DNA from: Promicromonospora iranensis | GTDB taxonomy: Bacteria; Actinomycetota; Actinomycetes; Actinomycetales; Cellulomonadaceae | Assembly (NCBI RefSeq): GCF_028994775.1 | Contig: NZ_JAJQMN010000018.1 | Coordinates: 1-64,000 of the forward strand | DNA length: 64,000 nt | Direction: 5' to 3' | Shown here: piece by piece, positions 18,101-25,550 of the stretch | Position numbering within the stretch: position 1 is the first letter of the stretch | Layout: the number at the start of each line of letters is the position of its first letter | The notes under the pieces: generated by a model | The model's input: the letters and a program-made list of their open reading frames with translations, nothing else | The model's database searches: none | What the model was told of the DNA's origin: nothing | Made by a program: the position numbers and the translations under genes

Positions 18101-18723
18101 GCCTCGCCGAGCAGGTTCACGTTGAGGGTGTACCCCTCGGCGCGGGTACGGGCGAGGTGGGCGGTGAGCCCGGCGCCGGCGTCGGCCACGAGGTGCCCGA
18201 CGAGCTGGCGGAGGCGGGCGCGCGCGGCGGGGACGACGATGCCGGGGAACACCGGCGCGGCCAGGGCACCGGCGCGGAACAGGGCGCGGTCGGCCGGGCT
18301 GAGGAACGTGGCGCTGCCCGCCTGCTTGCCGAGCCGGGCCAGGGCCTTCGCGGCGACGTGGGTGTCCTGCGGGCGGGCGACGTCGTCGACGAACCCGACG
18401 GCGAGCTCCAGGCCCGCCGGGTCGGACACGAGGGCGCCGAGGGCGGCCGAGGCGCGGGCGACGGCCTTGTCCGTCCTGGTGGACCCGGTAGTGGTGGACC
18501 CGGTCGTGGTGGACCCGGCGGCTGTGCCGGAGGTGTCGCCGGTGCTGATGGCGGTGCCGATCCAGGTCCTGGCGAGGGCTACGGCGTCCTCGACCAGGGT
18601 GTCGGCGGCGGGCTGCACGGACGGCTCGGTCGGAGCCGGTGGCGTGGCGCTGTCCGGTGCGCCTGCGCCCCCGGTCGGGACTGCGGCGGAAGTGGCGCTG
18701 TCGCGCCGGGCGGAGGTCTTCAT
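15109..18723 (-). CDS. putA: Bifunctional proline dehydrogenase / P5C dehydrogenase
   Basis: About 1,204 residues that oxidise proline to glutamate through pyrroline-5-carboxylate. The N-terminal half is the FAD-dependent PRODH barrel (VSVKVSSVAAQL, RIKVRIVKGANLAMEH, LYTPVVRDEDF). The C-terminal half is an aldehyde dehydrogenase with catalytic Cys834 in GHAGQKCSAAS and general base Glu800 in LAETSGKNA. No DNA-binding ribbon-helix-helix is present, so control must come from another protein. ATG 18723 gives MKTSARRD; GTG 18783 is an alternative. A threonine/glycine repeat near the N-terminus and a poorly conserved linker between the two enzymes both contain DNA repeats. The divergent PAS-AraC gene is the obvious candidate activator. 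Confidence 0.93.
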   Translation of the reverse strand: MKTSARRDSATSAAVPTGGAGAPDSATPPAPTEPSVQPAADTLVEDAVALARTWIGTAISTGDTSGTAAGSTTTGSTTTGSTRTDKAVARASAALGALVSDPAGLELAVGFVDDVARPQDTHVAAKALARLGKQAGSATFLSPADRALFRAGALAAPVFPGIVVPAARARLRQLVGHLVADAGAGLTAHLARTRAEGYTLNVNLLGEAVLGEEEAAARLARTIALVERPDVDYVSVKVSSVAAQLVTWDLEGSRDRVVERLLPLYRAARDHGVFLNLDMEEYRDLALTTEVFTEILGRDEFRDLEAGIVLQAYLPDGLGALDGLTEFATQRVADGGARIKVRIVKGANLAMEHVEAALHDWPQAPYPTKPDVDANYVRMLDHALRPGRAHAVRIGAASHNLFHVALAILLGRARGVSEALDIEMLQGMAPTEAAAVRDEVAKDHGRVVLYTPVVRDEDFDVAISYLVRRLEENAAEQNFLHAAFAPSQVEPAGVSTSSTNGEGSTTGGSPMDRQEAAFRASVTHGVHYTPDDVTPRRRPRPAPQPLTGPFRNAADTDPAVAAHREWAQQVTGALSGYVPALAEPLATSAQVDDVVALARRAGTAWSKVSAPDRGRVLRAAAKHLEAARTDLVAAMVHEAGKTVAEADPEVSEAVDFAAYYAQAAEALDPTSEAWPGARFTPDGVTLVTPPWNFPVAIPIGGVLAGLASGSAVIAKPAPPTPRCLEIAVEAVHAALDEVAPEIGLDSALARDVAQFVRVPDGDLGRRLVTHDDVSRVILTGAIETAEMFASWRPELPVLAETSGKNALVVTPSADLDLAVADVVRSAFGHAGQKCSAASLVILVGSVGDPRTATGERFRRQLVDAVASLAVGPATDLATVMGPLTEPAQGKLLRALTTLEPGETWLVRPRRMDGVARAAGLGHGRLWTPGVRDGVRPGSFFHLTECFGPVLGIMTARTLDEAIALQNAVSFGLTGGIHSLDDTEVERWLDRVEVGNAYVNRHITGAIVQRQSFGGWKASSVGPGAKAGGPNYVAQLGRWEDAPDVPSRTADPSGWLAWARADDDRAWVTEFGTEHDPSALGVESNVFRYRPVPGITVRVGVDAPDIEVQRVLAAAARADVPATVVGQRQMTDEAFAEAVADGKVTGRIRVVGTAQGLREAAASRLGTVTVLDAPVLASGRRELLTMLREQAVSRTMHRYGHQRTA
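17205..17245. repeat. 23-nt repeat inside putA
   Basis: A full copy of the 23-nt element lies at 17223-17245 and a truncated direct copy at 17205-17216. Both fall in the stretch coding for the linker between the PRODH and P5CDH domains (read as QVEPAGVSTSSTNGEGSTTG on the minus strand). The reading frame is kept. Confidence 0.8.
18478..18522. repeat. 15-bp tandem repeat in the 5' part of putA
   Basis: Three copies of a 15-bp unit (GGTGGACCCGGTAGT and variants) encode GSTTTGSTTTGST in the low-complexity N-terminal leader. Changes in copy number would stay in frame. Confidence 0.8.
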
Positions 18724-18820
18724 CCTTCCAGGGTGCACCCGAACCCGTTCGCATGTATTGGCGGGATCACTCGCTGTCGGCACCTGTTTTCGCCAAGGCG
18801 CCGCGTACGATCAGGTCGAG

Positions 18821-19648
18821 ATGAGCAACCCGTCGAACGGCACCGCTCGGCCTGAGACGAAGGCCCTGCTGGCAGCGCTGAACCCCGCCATGGTGTCCCT
18901 GATGGACGAGCTGTCCGGCGTCATGTTCTGCGCCAAGGACGCCGACGGACGTTACGTGCTCGTGAACCAGGTCTTCGTGGGCCGCACGCGGGAACGTTCG
19001 CGCCGGGACGTGATCGGCAAGCGTGCCGCAGACCTGTTCGTGCCCGAGCTCGCCGAACGCTACGAGAGCCAGGACACGCACGTCCGCACCACCGACAAGC
19101 CGCTGCGGGGCGAGCTCGAGCTGATCCGCCACGTGGGTGGGGCGCCCGGCTGGTTCCTCACCTCGAAGTTCCCCCTGCACGACGGCGACGGTGCGTACGT
19201 GGGACTCGTCTCCGTCTCGCAGGACCTGCGCTCCGGGGACGCCGACGACGCGACGATCCAGGCCATGGCTCGCCTGCGGGGCGAGATCGAGGACCTGCTC
19301 GAGCACGGCGAGGTCCCCTCGGTGGCCGACCTCGCCGCGCTCGCCGGCTGCAGCCCCGCGGCCCTGGACCGCCGGGTGCGCCGGGTCTTCGGGCTCTCCC
19401 CGCGCCAGCTCGTGCTGCGGCTGCGGGTCGACCGGGCGGCGCACCTGCTCACGTCGAGCACCGTGCCGCTCGCCGACGTCGCCGCGGCCGCGGGCTTCTA
19501 CGACCAGCCGTCGTTCACGCGCACCTTCGCACGGCTGACCGGCGAGACGCCGTCGTCGTTCCGCGGCCGGTCGAGGCGGCAGAAGGCGGAGCCTGAGGCG
19601 CCGCCTCGACCGGCCGCGGACGTGGGTCAGCGCGACAGCCGCCGGTAG
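18821..19648 (+). CDS. PAS-domain AraC-family transcriptional regulator
   Basis: A 275-residue protein. A PAS domain spans about residues 20-130 (DELSGVMFCAKDADGRYVLV, then VGLVSVSQDL). An AraC/XylS double HTH follows at about 165-250 (LAALAGCSPAALDRRVRRVF, then DVAAAAGFYDQPSFTRTFAR). It lies divergently about 100 bp from putA, so both can share one control region. I infer that it senses proline or a redox/carbonyl signal via the PAS domain and activates putA; this is not shown by the sequence. Its stop overlaps the end of the convergent ABC permease gene by 22 bp. Confidence 0.88.
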   Translation: MSNPSNGTARPETKALLAALNPAMVSLMDELSGVMFCAKDADGRYVLVNQVFVGRTRERSRRDVIGKRAADLFVPELAERYESQDTHVRTTDKPLRGELELIRHVGGAPGWFLTSKFPLHDGDGAYVGLVSVSQDLRSGDADDATIQAMARLRGEIEDLLEHGEVPSVADLAALAGCSPAALDRRVRRVFGLSPRQLVLRLRVDRAAHLLTSSTVPLADVAAAAGFYDQPSFTRTFARLTGETPSSFRGRSRRQKAEPEAPPRPAADVGQRDSRR

Positions 19649-20418
19649 GCGCGTGCCGTCAACGGCACGAACACCAGGACCAGCGCCGTCGGCCACAGCA
19701 CGGCAAGAAGGAGCGCGTTGTCAGCCAGGACGCCCCCGGTGATGCCTGTCGGGTTGCCGAACAGCTCGCGGCACGCAGCGGCCGTCGCCGAGATCGGGTT
19801 CCACTGCGCCACCGCTCCGAGCCAAGCGGGCATGGACTCCGGTGCGACCAGCACGTTGGACAGGAAGCCGACAGGCCACACCAGCACCTGCACCGCCGTC
19901 ACACCGCCCTCACCACGGAACGCGAGCCCGAGGAACACCCCGAGCACCAGCATCGCGAACCGGAGCCACAGCAGCAGCACGACGGCGAGCGCCGTGGCGC
20001 CGACGCTGCCGGAGGCCTGCCACCCGATGAGCAGCCCGCCCACCATGAGCACGGCCAGCTCGGCCGCGGAGTTCATCAGGTCGGCCCCCGCTCGTCCGAG
20101 CGGCACGGCGGCGGAGCTGATGGGCAGCGACCGGAAGCGGTCGGTGACGCCCTTCTTCGAGTCGTTGGCGACGGCGCTCATCGTGGCCTCGATGCCGAAC
20201 ATCATGGAGAGCGCGAAGATCCCGGGCAGGAGGTACGGCAGGTAGTCCCCGCCGCCCGGCAGCCCGATCGCTCCGCCCATGAGGAAGCCGAACATCAGGA
20301 CGAGCATCACGGAGAAGGCGATCCCGAAGATCGGGGTCCACGGCTCCCGCTGCCAGTGCTTGAGATCGCGCAGCGTGATCACCCAGCTCTGCCGCAAGGT
20401 GGTGGTGACGGCGTTCAT
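19627..20418 (-). CDS. ABC-2 type efflux permease (DrrB-like)
   Basis: A 263-residue ABC-2 membrane protein with about six membrane spans, for example FGIAFSVMLVLMFGFLMGG and ALAVVLLLWLRFAMLVLGVF. The cytosolic segment NDSKKGVTDRFRSLPISSAAV is characteristic of daunorubicin-resistance-type permeases. Its start overlaps the ATPase stop by 4 nt, so the two subunits are co-translated. It probably exports a hydrophobic drug or metabolite. Confidence 0.9.
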   Translation of the reverse strand: MNAVTTTLRQSWVITLRDLKHWQREPWTPIFGIAFSVMLVLMFGFLMGGAIGLPGGGDYLPYLLPGIFALSMMFGIEATMSAVANDSKKGVTDRFRSLPISSAAVPLGRAGADLMNSAAELAVLMVGGLLIGWQASGSVGATALAVVLLLWLRFAMLVLGVFLGLAFRGEGGVTAVQVLVWPVGFLSNVLVAPESMPAWLGAVAQWNPISATAAACRELFGNPTGITGGVLADNALLLAVLWPTALVLVFVPLTARAYRRLSR

Positions 20419-21380
20419 CGGTGAGCTCCTTCGGGTCGTGCCGTGTCTGGGGCCGAGTGATCAGCCGTGAGGTGCAGGAACACCTCGTCGAGAGTGGGAC
20501 GGCGCAGCAGGATGTCCTCGGCCTCCAGGTGCGCGGCGTCCAGAGCTCGGACGGCGGCCGTCAGAGCCGCCGCCCCGCCACCGGGCCCCGCCTCGACCGT
20601 GACCTGCCGGAGCTCCGGGTCACCGATGCCGCCGAGCGCCGCGGCCAGCCGGTCCAGGTCGGCATGGACCGGTGCGGTGACGAGCACACGGTCGCCGCCG
20701 ACGCGCCGCTTGAGCTCCTGGGCGGTGCCTTCCGCCACCACCCGTCCGGCGTCCATCACGGTGATCCGGTCGGCGAGCTGGTCCGCCTCGTCGAGGTACT
20801 GGGTGGTCAACAGCACGGTCGTCCCGGCGTCCACGATCCGGCGTACGGCCTGCCAGACCTCGTTCCGGGCACGCGGGTCGAGCCCGGTGGTGGGCTCGTC
20901 GAGGAACAGCAGCGCCGGACGGCGGATCAGCCCCGCGGCGATGTCCAGCCGGCGTCGCATCCCGCCGGAGTAGGTGGACACCTTGCGGTCGGCGGCGTCC
21001 GACAGGCCGAAGGTGCGGAGCAGCTCGTCCGCCCGCTCGCGCGCGGCGGCCTTCGACAGGCCGTACAACCGGCCGAACATCACGAGGTTCTCTCGCCCGA
21101 ACAGGATCTCGTCGAGTGCCGCGTGCTGGCCCACCAGCCCCACGGCGGCGCGAACGGCCGCGGGCTCACGACGGACGTCATGGCCCGCGACGTGCACCTC
21201 GCCCTCGTCACAGCGCGTGAGGGTGGTGAAGGTGTTGACGGCGGTGCTCTTGCCCGCCCCGTTGGGGCCGAGCAGCGCGTGGACGGAACCGGGTCGGACC
21301 TCGAGGTCGAACCCGTCGAGAGCGAGGGTGTCGCCGTACCGCTTGCGCAGTCCGTGAGCGACCAGGGGTAGGACGGGCAC
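20415..21380 (-). CDS. Drug efflux ABC ATPase (DrrA-like)
   Basis: A 321-residue ATPase with Walker A GPNGAGKST, Q-loop VGLVGQHAALDE, signature YSGGMRRRLD and Walker B ALLFLDEPTTGLD. A C-terminal domain of about 90 residues is typical of DrrA. GTG 21380 is chosen because AAGGAG lies seven bases upstream; the frame stays open further upstream but would run through the operator. The divergent TetR gene and two palindromes upstream imply that the pump is induced by its substrate. Confidence 0.92.
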   Translation of the reverse strand: MPVLPLVAHGLRKRYGDTLALDGFDLEVRPGSVHALLGPNGAGKSTAVNTFTTLTRCDEGEVHVAGHDVRREPAAVRAAVGLVGQHAALDEILFGRENLVMFGRLYGLSKAAARERADELLRTFGLSDAADRKVSTYSGGMRRRLDIAAGLIRRPALLFLDEPTTGLDPRARNEVWQAVRRIVDAGTTVLLTTQYLDEADQLADRITVMDAGRVVAEGTAQELKRRVGGDRVLVTAPVHADLDRLAAALGGIGDPELRQVTVEAGPGGGAAALTAAVRALDAAHLEAEDILLRRPTLDEVFLHLTADHSAPDTARPEGAHR

Positions 21381-21395
21381 GATGGTCTCCTTTTT

Positions 21396-21450
21396 CGTAC
21401 GGCGTACGTCTAAAACCGAACCAGGGTAGCATCTATTCCGTACGGCGTAC
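21396..21450. promoter_or_regulatory. Twin TetR operators between efflux genes and regulator
   Basis: The palindrome GTACGGCGTAC occurs twice, at 21397-21407 and 21440-21450, 43 bp (about four helical turns) apart. It fills most of the 90-bp divergent gap. Each copy lies next to a start region, so one regulator can control both directions. Confidence 0.8.
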
Positions 21451-21470
21451 CAAAAAGTTACGGTGAAGCC

Positions 21471-22235
21471 ATGCCCACCCAGCCCGACCCCGTCCTCCGA
21501 CTCCTGTGGCGCCACGGCGCCGGCGAACCGCAGGGACCCCGGCGCGGCCGCAAGCAGCGGCTGAGCGTGGACGACGTCGTCGACGCGGCGATCCGAATAG
21601 CCGACCGCGACGGGCTGTCCGGCCTCTCGATGCGGCTGCTCGCCACCGACCTCGGGCTCGGCGCCATGAGCCTGTACACCTACGTGCCCGGCCGGGACGA
21701 GCTCCTCGCGCTGATGGTGGACCGGGCCCTCGGTCGTCGAGAGCTACCGGCGATGCCGGACGGCCTGCCTGACCGCATGGCACTGATCGCGCGCGTCCAG
21801 TACGAGGAGCTCCAGGAGCACCCCTGGCTGCTCGAGATCTCGGGGTTGCGGGCCTGGGTGGGACCCGGCGCGTCCGACCGTTACGAGTGGCAGCTCTCCG
21901 GTCTCGAGGGTGTTGGTCTCGACGACATCGAGATGGACCAGACGGTCGCCCTGCTCAGCGGTTTCGTGGGCAGCGTCGTCCAGGCCCAGCAGCGGATCCG
22001 GCAGGACGAGCGCACGTCGGGCCTGACCCAGGCCGAGTGGTGGGCGGCGAACGCCGACGAGCTCGACGTGGTGATGGCCGGGCGGTCGTACCCGCTCGCC
22101 GGTCGCGTCGGCGCCGCCGCGGGAGAGGCCTACCAGGCGGCCACCGACCCAGCTCGGGAGATGGAGTTCGGCCTCGCACGGATCATCGACGGCCTGATGT
22201 CCTACATCGAGGGCAAGCAGGCCGCCCAACGCTGA
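21471..22235 (+). CDS. TetR-family regulator of the divergent efflux pump
   Basis: A 254-residue repressor. The HTH lies around residues 30-75 (LSVDDVVDAAIRIADRDG, then LATDLGLGAMSLYTYVPGRD), followed by a helical ligand domain of the TetR_C type. An N-terminal arm of about 25 residues precedes the HTH. It is transcribed away from the ABC pump, and the paired operators suggest repression of both units and release by the exported compound. The ligand is unknown. Confidence 0.9.
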   Translation: MPTQPDPVLRLLWRHGAGEPQGPRRGRKQRLSVDDVVDAAIRIADRDGLSGLSMRLLATDLGLGAMSLYTYVPGRDELLALMVDRALGRRELPAMPDGLPDRMALIARVQYEELQEHPWLLEISGLRAWVGPGASDRYEWQLSGLEGVGLDDIEMDQTVALLSGFVGSVVQAQQRIRQDERTSGLTQAEWWAANADELDVVMAGRSYPLAGRVGAAAGEAYQAATDPAREMEFGLARIIDGLMSYIEGKQAAQR

Positions 22236-22491
22236 CAGTCGCCCGGCCGGCGACCGCACCTGGTCCTGCTCAACCTTTTCCGTGCGCAAAATTCCTTGCC
22301 CGACCCGGGCTCAGCGGCAGAGTTTCGCTCGGCAGGGCGCACGACCACCGAATAATCACCGAACTGATTCCCTCGGGTGAGCACCGAGGCCCGTCGAAGC
22401 GATACGGTGATACCGAGGCGCAAACCCCGCGCCGCGAAACCCGCGCTCCCGCTCCCAAGGCGGTTGGCGCCGTTCTCCCCGGAGGACCCAC

Positions 22492-23799
22492 GTGACGACG
22501 ACAACGACGTCCACACCCGCATCACCGCCCAGCTTCGCACCGTCCGGATCGCCCGCCGAGGGTTCCGCGCTCGCCACCGCGCACGCGCAGCTCGCCTCCG
22601 CGGCCGAGATCCTCGGTTACGACGAAGGCCTGCGCCGCATGCTTGCGACCCCCCGCCGTGAGATCCACGTCGCGGTGCCGCTTCGCCGCGACTCCGGAGA
22701 GACCGTGCTCTTCCACGGTTTCCGCGTGCAGCACAACGTGAGCCTAGGCCCGGGCAAGGGCGGCCTGCGCTACCACCCCTCGGTCGACGTCGACGAGGTG
22801 CGGGCGCTGGCCATGTGGATGACCTGGAAGTGTGCGGTGGTCAACCTGCCGTACGGCGGCGCCAAGGGCGGCGTCGCCATCGACCCCCGCGGCTACTCGC
22901 AGGCCGAGCTCGAGCGCGTGACCCGGCGGTACACGTCGGAGATCATGCCGATGATCGGCCCCGACACCGACATCATGGCCCCGGACATGGGCACCGACGC
23001 CCAGACCATGGCCTGGGTCATGGACACCTACTCGGTCAACCGCGGCTACACGATCCCCGCGGTGGTGACCGGCAAGCCCCTCGCGGTCGGCGGCTCGCTG
23101 GGCCGCGGCACCGCCACGTCGGCGGGCATCGTGCACGTCACGTCCGCCGCGCTCGCCGAGGCCGGCGTCTCCCTGAGCGATGTGTCCGTCGCCATCCAGG
23201 GCTTCGGCAAGGTCGGCTCGCACGCCGCGGAGATCTTCGCGGCGCGCGGCGCGCGCGTCGTCGCCGTGAGCGACCAGTACGGCGGCATCCGCGCCGACGG
23301 CGGCCTCGACGTGCCCCGGCTCATGGAGCACGTGCGGCGCACCGGTTCGGTCGTGGACTTTCCCGACGCGGACCGGGTCTCCAACACGGAGCTGCTCGCG
23401 CTCGACGTCGACGTGCTGGTCCCCGCCGCCATCGAGGGTGTGCTCGACGAGACCACGGCCGGCGACGTCAAGGCTCGCTGGGTGGTCGAGGGAGCCAACG
23501 GCCCCACGACGGCCGCCGGCGACGCGCTGCTCGCGAAGAACGACGTGACGGTGGTCCCGGACGTCCTGGCGAACGCCGGCGGCGTCGTCGTCTCCTACTT
23601 CGAGTGGGTCCAGGCGAACCAGACGTACTGGTGGACCGAGCAGGAGATCGCGGACAAGCTGGAGCACCGCATGACCACCGCGTACGCGGAGGTCTCGGCC
23701 CTGGCTCAGCGCGAGCACCTGTCGCTGCGGGACGCCGCCCTCGTGATCGGCGTCAAGCGGGTCGCCGAGGCCCACCAGATCCGGGGCCTGTACCCCTGA
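22492..23799 (+). CDS. Glu/Leu/Phe/Val dehydrogenase (glutamate dehydrogenase)
   Basis: A 435-residue NAD(P)-dependent amino-acid dehydrogenase interconverting glutamate and 2-oxoglutarate plus ammonia. The substrate-binding lysines fall in WMTWKCAVVNLPYGGAKGG (Lys113 and Lys125). The Rossmann motif GFGKVG is at 237-242. The C-terminal VLANAGGVVVSYFEWVQ block is typical of the hexameric 45-kDa class. Start GTG 22492 follows GGAGGACCCAC. The first 25 residues are a low-complexity Thr/Ser/Pro tail. About 255 bp of upstream non-coding DNA probably holds its own promoter. Glutamate is also the PutA product. Confidence 0.92.
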   Translation: MTTTTTSTPASPPSFAPSGSPAEGSALATAHAQLASAAEILGYDEGLRRMLATPRREIHVAVPLRRDSGETVLFHGFRVQHNVSLGPGKGGLRYHPSVDVDEVRALAMWMTWKCAVVNLPYGGAKGGVAIDPRGYSQAELERVTRRYTSEIMPMIGPDTDIMAPDMGTDAQTMAWVMDTYSVNRGYTIPAVVTGKPLAVGGSLGRGTATSAGIVHVTSAALAEAGVSLSDVSVAIQGFGKVGSHAAEIFAARGARVVAVSDQYGGIRADGGLDVPRLMEHVRRTGSVVDFPDADRVSNTELLALDVDVLVPAAIEGVLDETTAGDVKARWVVEGANGPTTAAGDALLAKNDVTVVPDVLANAGGVVVSYFEWVQANQTYWWTEQEIADKLEHRMTTAYAEVSALAQREHLSLRDAALVIGVKRVAEAHQIRGLYP

Positions 23800-23820
23800 T
23801 GTGACGGCCGCCGTTGGTCG

Positions 23821-23874
23821 GGTCTCGACGAGCTCGACCAGCGGTTGGCGAGGTCTCGACGAGCTCGACCGGCG
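23821..23874. repeat. Two direct copies of the 23-nt repeat
   Basis: Copies at 23821-23843 and 23852-23874 lie head to tail, 31 bp apart, in the 103-bp gap between the dehydrogenase and the methyltransferase gene. Both are in the reverse orientation (core GCTCGACC). A partial forward arm, GTTGGTCG, precedes them at 23813. Confidence 0.85.
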
Positions 23875-23902
23875 GTGGGGCGGGCTCGTCTACGCTCTCG
23901 GG

Positions 23903-24736
23903 GTGGACGAACTTGTAGCGCGGCTGCGTGCCGCCGGCTGTGTCTTCGCCGAGGACGAGGCGCGCATCATCACCGAGGCCGCCGACGGTGACGCCGCCCG
24001 CCTCGAAGAGCTGGTCGCCGCGCGCGTCGGCGGGCTTCCCCTGGAGCACCTGGTGGGCTGGGCCGAGCTCGACGGCCGGCGCTGGCGTGTCGCACCCGGG
24101 GTCTTCGTACCGCGGCAACGGTCCGAGCTGCTGGTCCGGGAGGCGACCGTGCGCGCGGCCGGTGACGGGACCGCGGTCGGCACCGTCCTGCTGGTCGACC
24201 TGTGCTGCGGCTGCGGCGCGCTCGGCGGCGCGGTCGCGGCCCGCCTCCTCGCGACGGGACGCGACGTCGAGATCCACGCCGCCGACGTCGACCCCGCGGC
24301 TGTGGCCTGCGCCCACGACAACCTCAAGACGCTGGCCGACGACGCTGCCGCGGCCCGGGCCGGCGTGCTCACAGCGCACACCTTGGTGGGCGACCTCGCC
24401 GACCCCCTCGAGGCCGAGGTGTGGGGCCGCGTCGACGTCCTGGTCGCGAACGCACCGTACGTGCCGACCGCCGCGATCAGCCTGATGCCGCCCGAGGCCC
24501 GGGAGCACGAGCCGCACGCGGCACTCGACGGCGGCGGCGACGGGCTGGCGATCCTGCGGCGCGTGATCGACCTGGCCCCGAAGCTTCTGCGCCGGGGCGG
24601 ACACCTGCTCGTGGAGACGGGCGACGGTCAGGTGAGCGCCGCCGTCGGGCACATGACGGCCGCCGGGCTGAGGGCGACCGTCCTGTCCGACGACGAGCTG
24701 GGCGCCACGGCCCTCGCCGCCACCCTGCCGGAGTAG
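23903..24736 (+). CDS. PrmC-related protein N5-glutamine methyltransferase homologue
   Basis: A 277-residue class I SAM-dependent methyltransferase starting at GTG 23903 (VDELVARLRAAGCVFAEDEA). The SAM site is LLVDLCCGCGALGGAVA. The catalytic tetrapeptide reads NAPY, not the NPPY of true PrmC. This matches an actinobacterial PrmC-related group annotated as putative protein-(glutamine-N5) methyltransferases, whose target is not established. True PrmC usually lies beside prfA, which is absent here. Confidence 0.85.
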   Translation: MDELVARLRAAGCVFAEDEARIITEAADGDAARLEELVAARVGGLPLEHLVGWAELDGRRWRVAPGVFVPRQRSELLVREATVRAAGDGTAVGTVLLVDLCCGCGALGGAVAARLLATGRDVEIHAADVDPAAVACAHDNLKTLADDAAAARAGVLTAHTLVGDLADPLEAEVWGRVDVLVANAPYVPTAAISLMPPEAREHEPHAALDGGGDGLAILRRVIDLAPKLLRRGGHLLVETGDGQVSAAVGHMTAAGLRATVLSDDELGATALAATLPE

Positions 24737-24767
24737 CCGCGCGGCAGGGGCGGGCCGGCGCGCCGGA

Positions 24768-25517
24768 TCAGCTCAGCGGCTGGCGGGACGCCCACGCCTC
24801 CAAGCTCGTGCGCGGGCCCGTGAAGAACGGGACCTCCTCGCGCACGTGGCGACGAGCCTCGGTCGCGCGCAGGTCGCGCATGAGGTCGACGATGCGGTGC
24901 AGCTCGTCGGCCTCGAACGCGAGGATCCACTCGTAGTCGCCGAGCGCGAACGCGGAGACCGTGTTGGCGCGGACGTCCTTGTAGCCGGCGGCGGCCATGC
25001 CGTGGTCGCGCAGCATCGTGCGGCGCTCGTCCTCGGGCAGCAGGTACCAGTCGTAGGAACGCACGAACGGGTAGACGCAGATGTAGTCGCGCGGCGCCTC
25101 CCCCGCGAGGAACGCCGGCACGTGCCCGCGGTTGAACTCGGCCGGGCGGTGCAGCGCGGCGACCGACCACACGGGCTCCAGCGAGCGGCCCAGCTCGGAC
25201 GCGCGCAGGGCCTGGTAGGCACCTTGCACCGCCTCGATCGACGGCCCGTGGGTCCAGAGCAGGAGGTCGGCGTCGGAACGCAGGCCGCCGACGTCGTACC
25301 AGCCGCGCGTCACGAGGTCCCCGGTGGTCGCGGCCGGGTCGCTGCCCCCGCCGACGGCGGCCTCGGCGTCGGCCACCACCGCCTTGCGCTCTGCCTCGTC
25401 CGCCGGGAGCGTCTCGGTCACGGAGAAGACCGAGAACATCGTGTACCTGATGCCCTCGTTGATGACGGTGGTGTCGATCTCGTGCCCGGTGTCGCCGTGC
25501 ACGTGTGCGTCGTTCAT
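24768..25517 (-). CDS. hemQ: Coproheme decarboxylase HemQ
   Basis: A 249-residue member of the chlorite-dismutase-like family that converts coproheme III to heme b in the coproporphyrin-dependent pathway. Spacing matches actinobacterial HemQ: a distal His132 (RGHVPAFL), catalytic Tyr149 ([14 protein letters not shown]) and proximal His172 ([14 protein letters not shown]). The 17- and 23-residue intervals equal those I recall for Corynebacterium diphtheriae HemQ (His118, Tyr135, His158). The gene lies 33 bp after the ferrochelatase gene on the same strand. Confidence 0.95.
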   Translation of the reverse strand: MNDAHVHGDTGHEIDTTVINEGIRYTMFSVFSVTETLPADEAERKAVVADAEAAVGGGSDPAATTGDLVTRGWYDVGGLRSDADLLLWTHGPSIEAVQGAYQALRASELGRSLEPVWSVAALHRPAEFNRGHVPAFLAGEAPRDYICVYPFVRSYDWYLLPEDERRTMLRDHGMAAAGYKDVRANTVSAFALGDYEWILAFEADELHRIVDLMRDLRATEARRHVREEVPFFTGPRTSLEAWASRQPLS

Positions 25518-25550
25518 GTGATGCCTCTCGTCGTGGCCGTCCCGCGGGAC

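Noticed and set aside
15124-18855. A very long plus-strand open frame opposite putA (about 1,240 codons)
   Set aside because: It mirrors the well-supported PutA frame. Its product is His/Arg/Gly-rich with no domain, as expected of GC-rich antisense frames.
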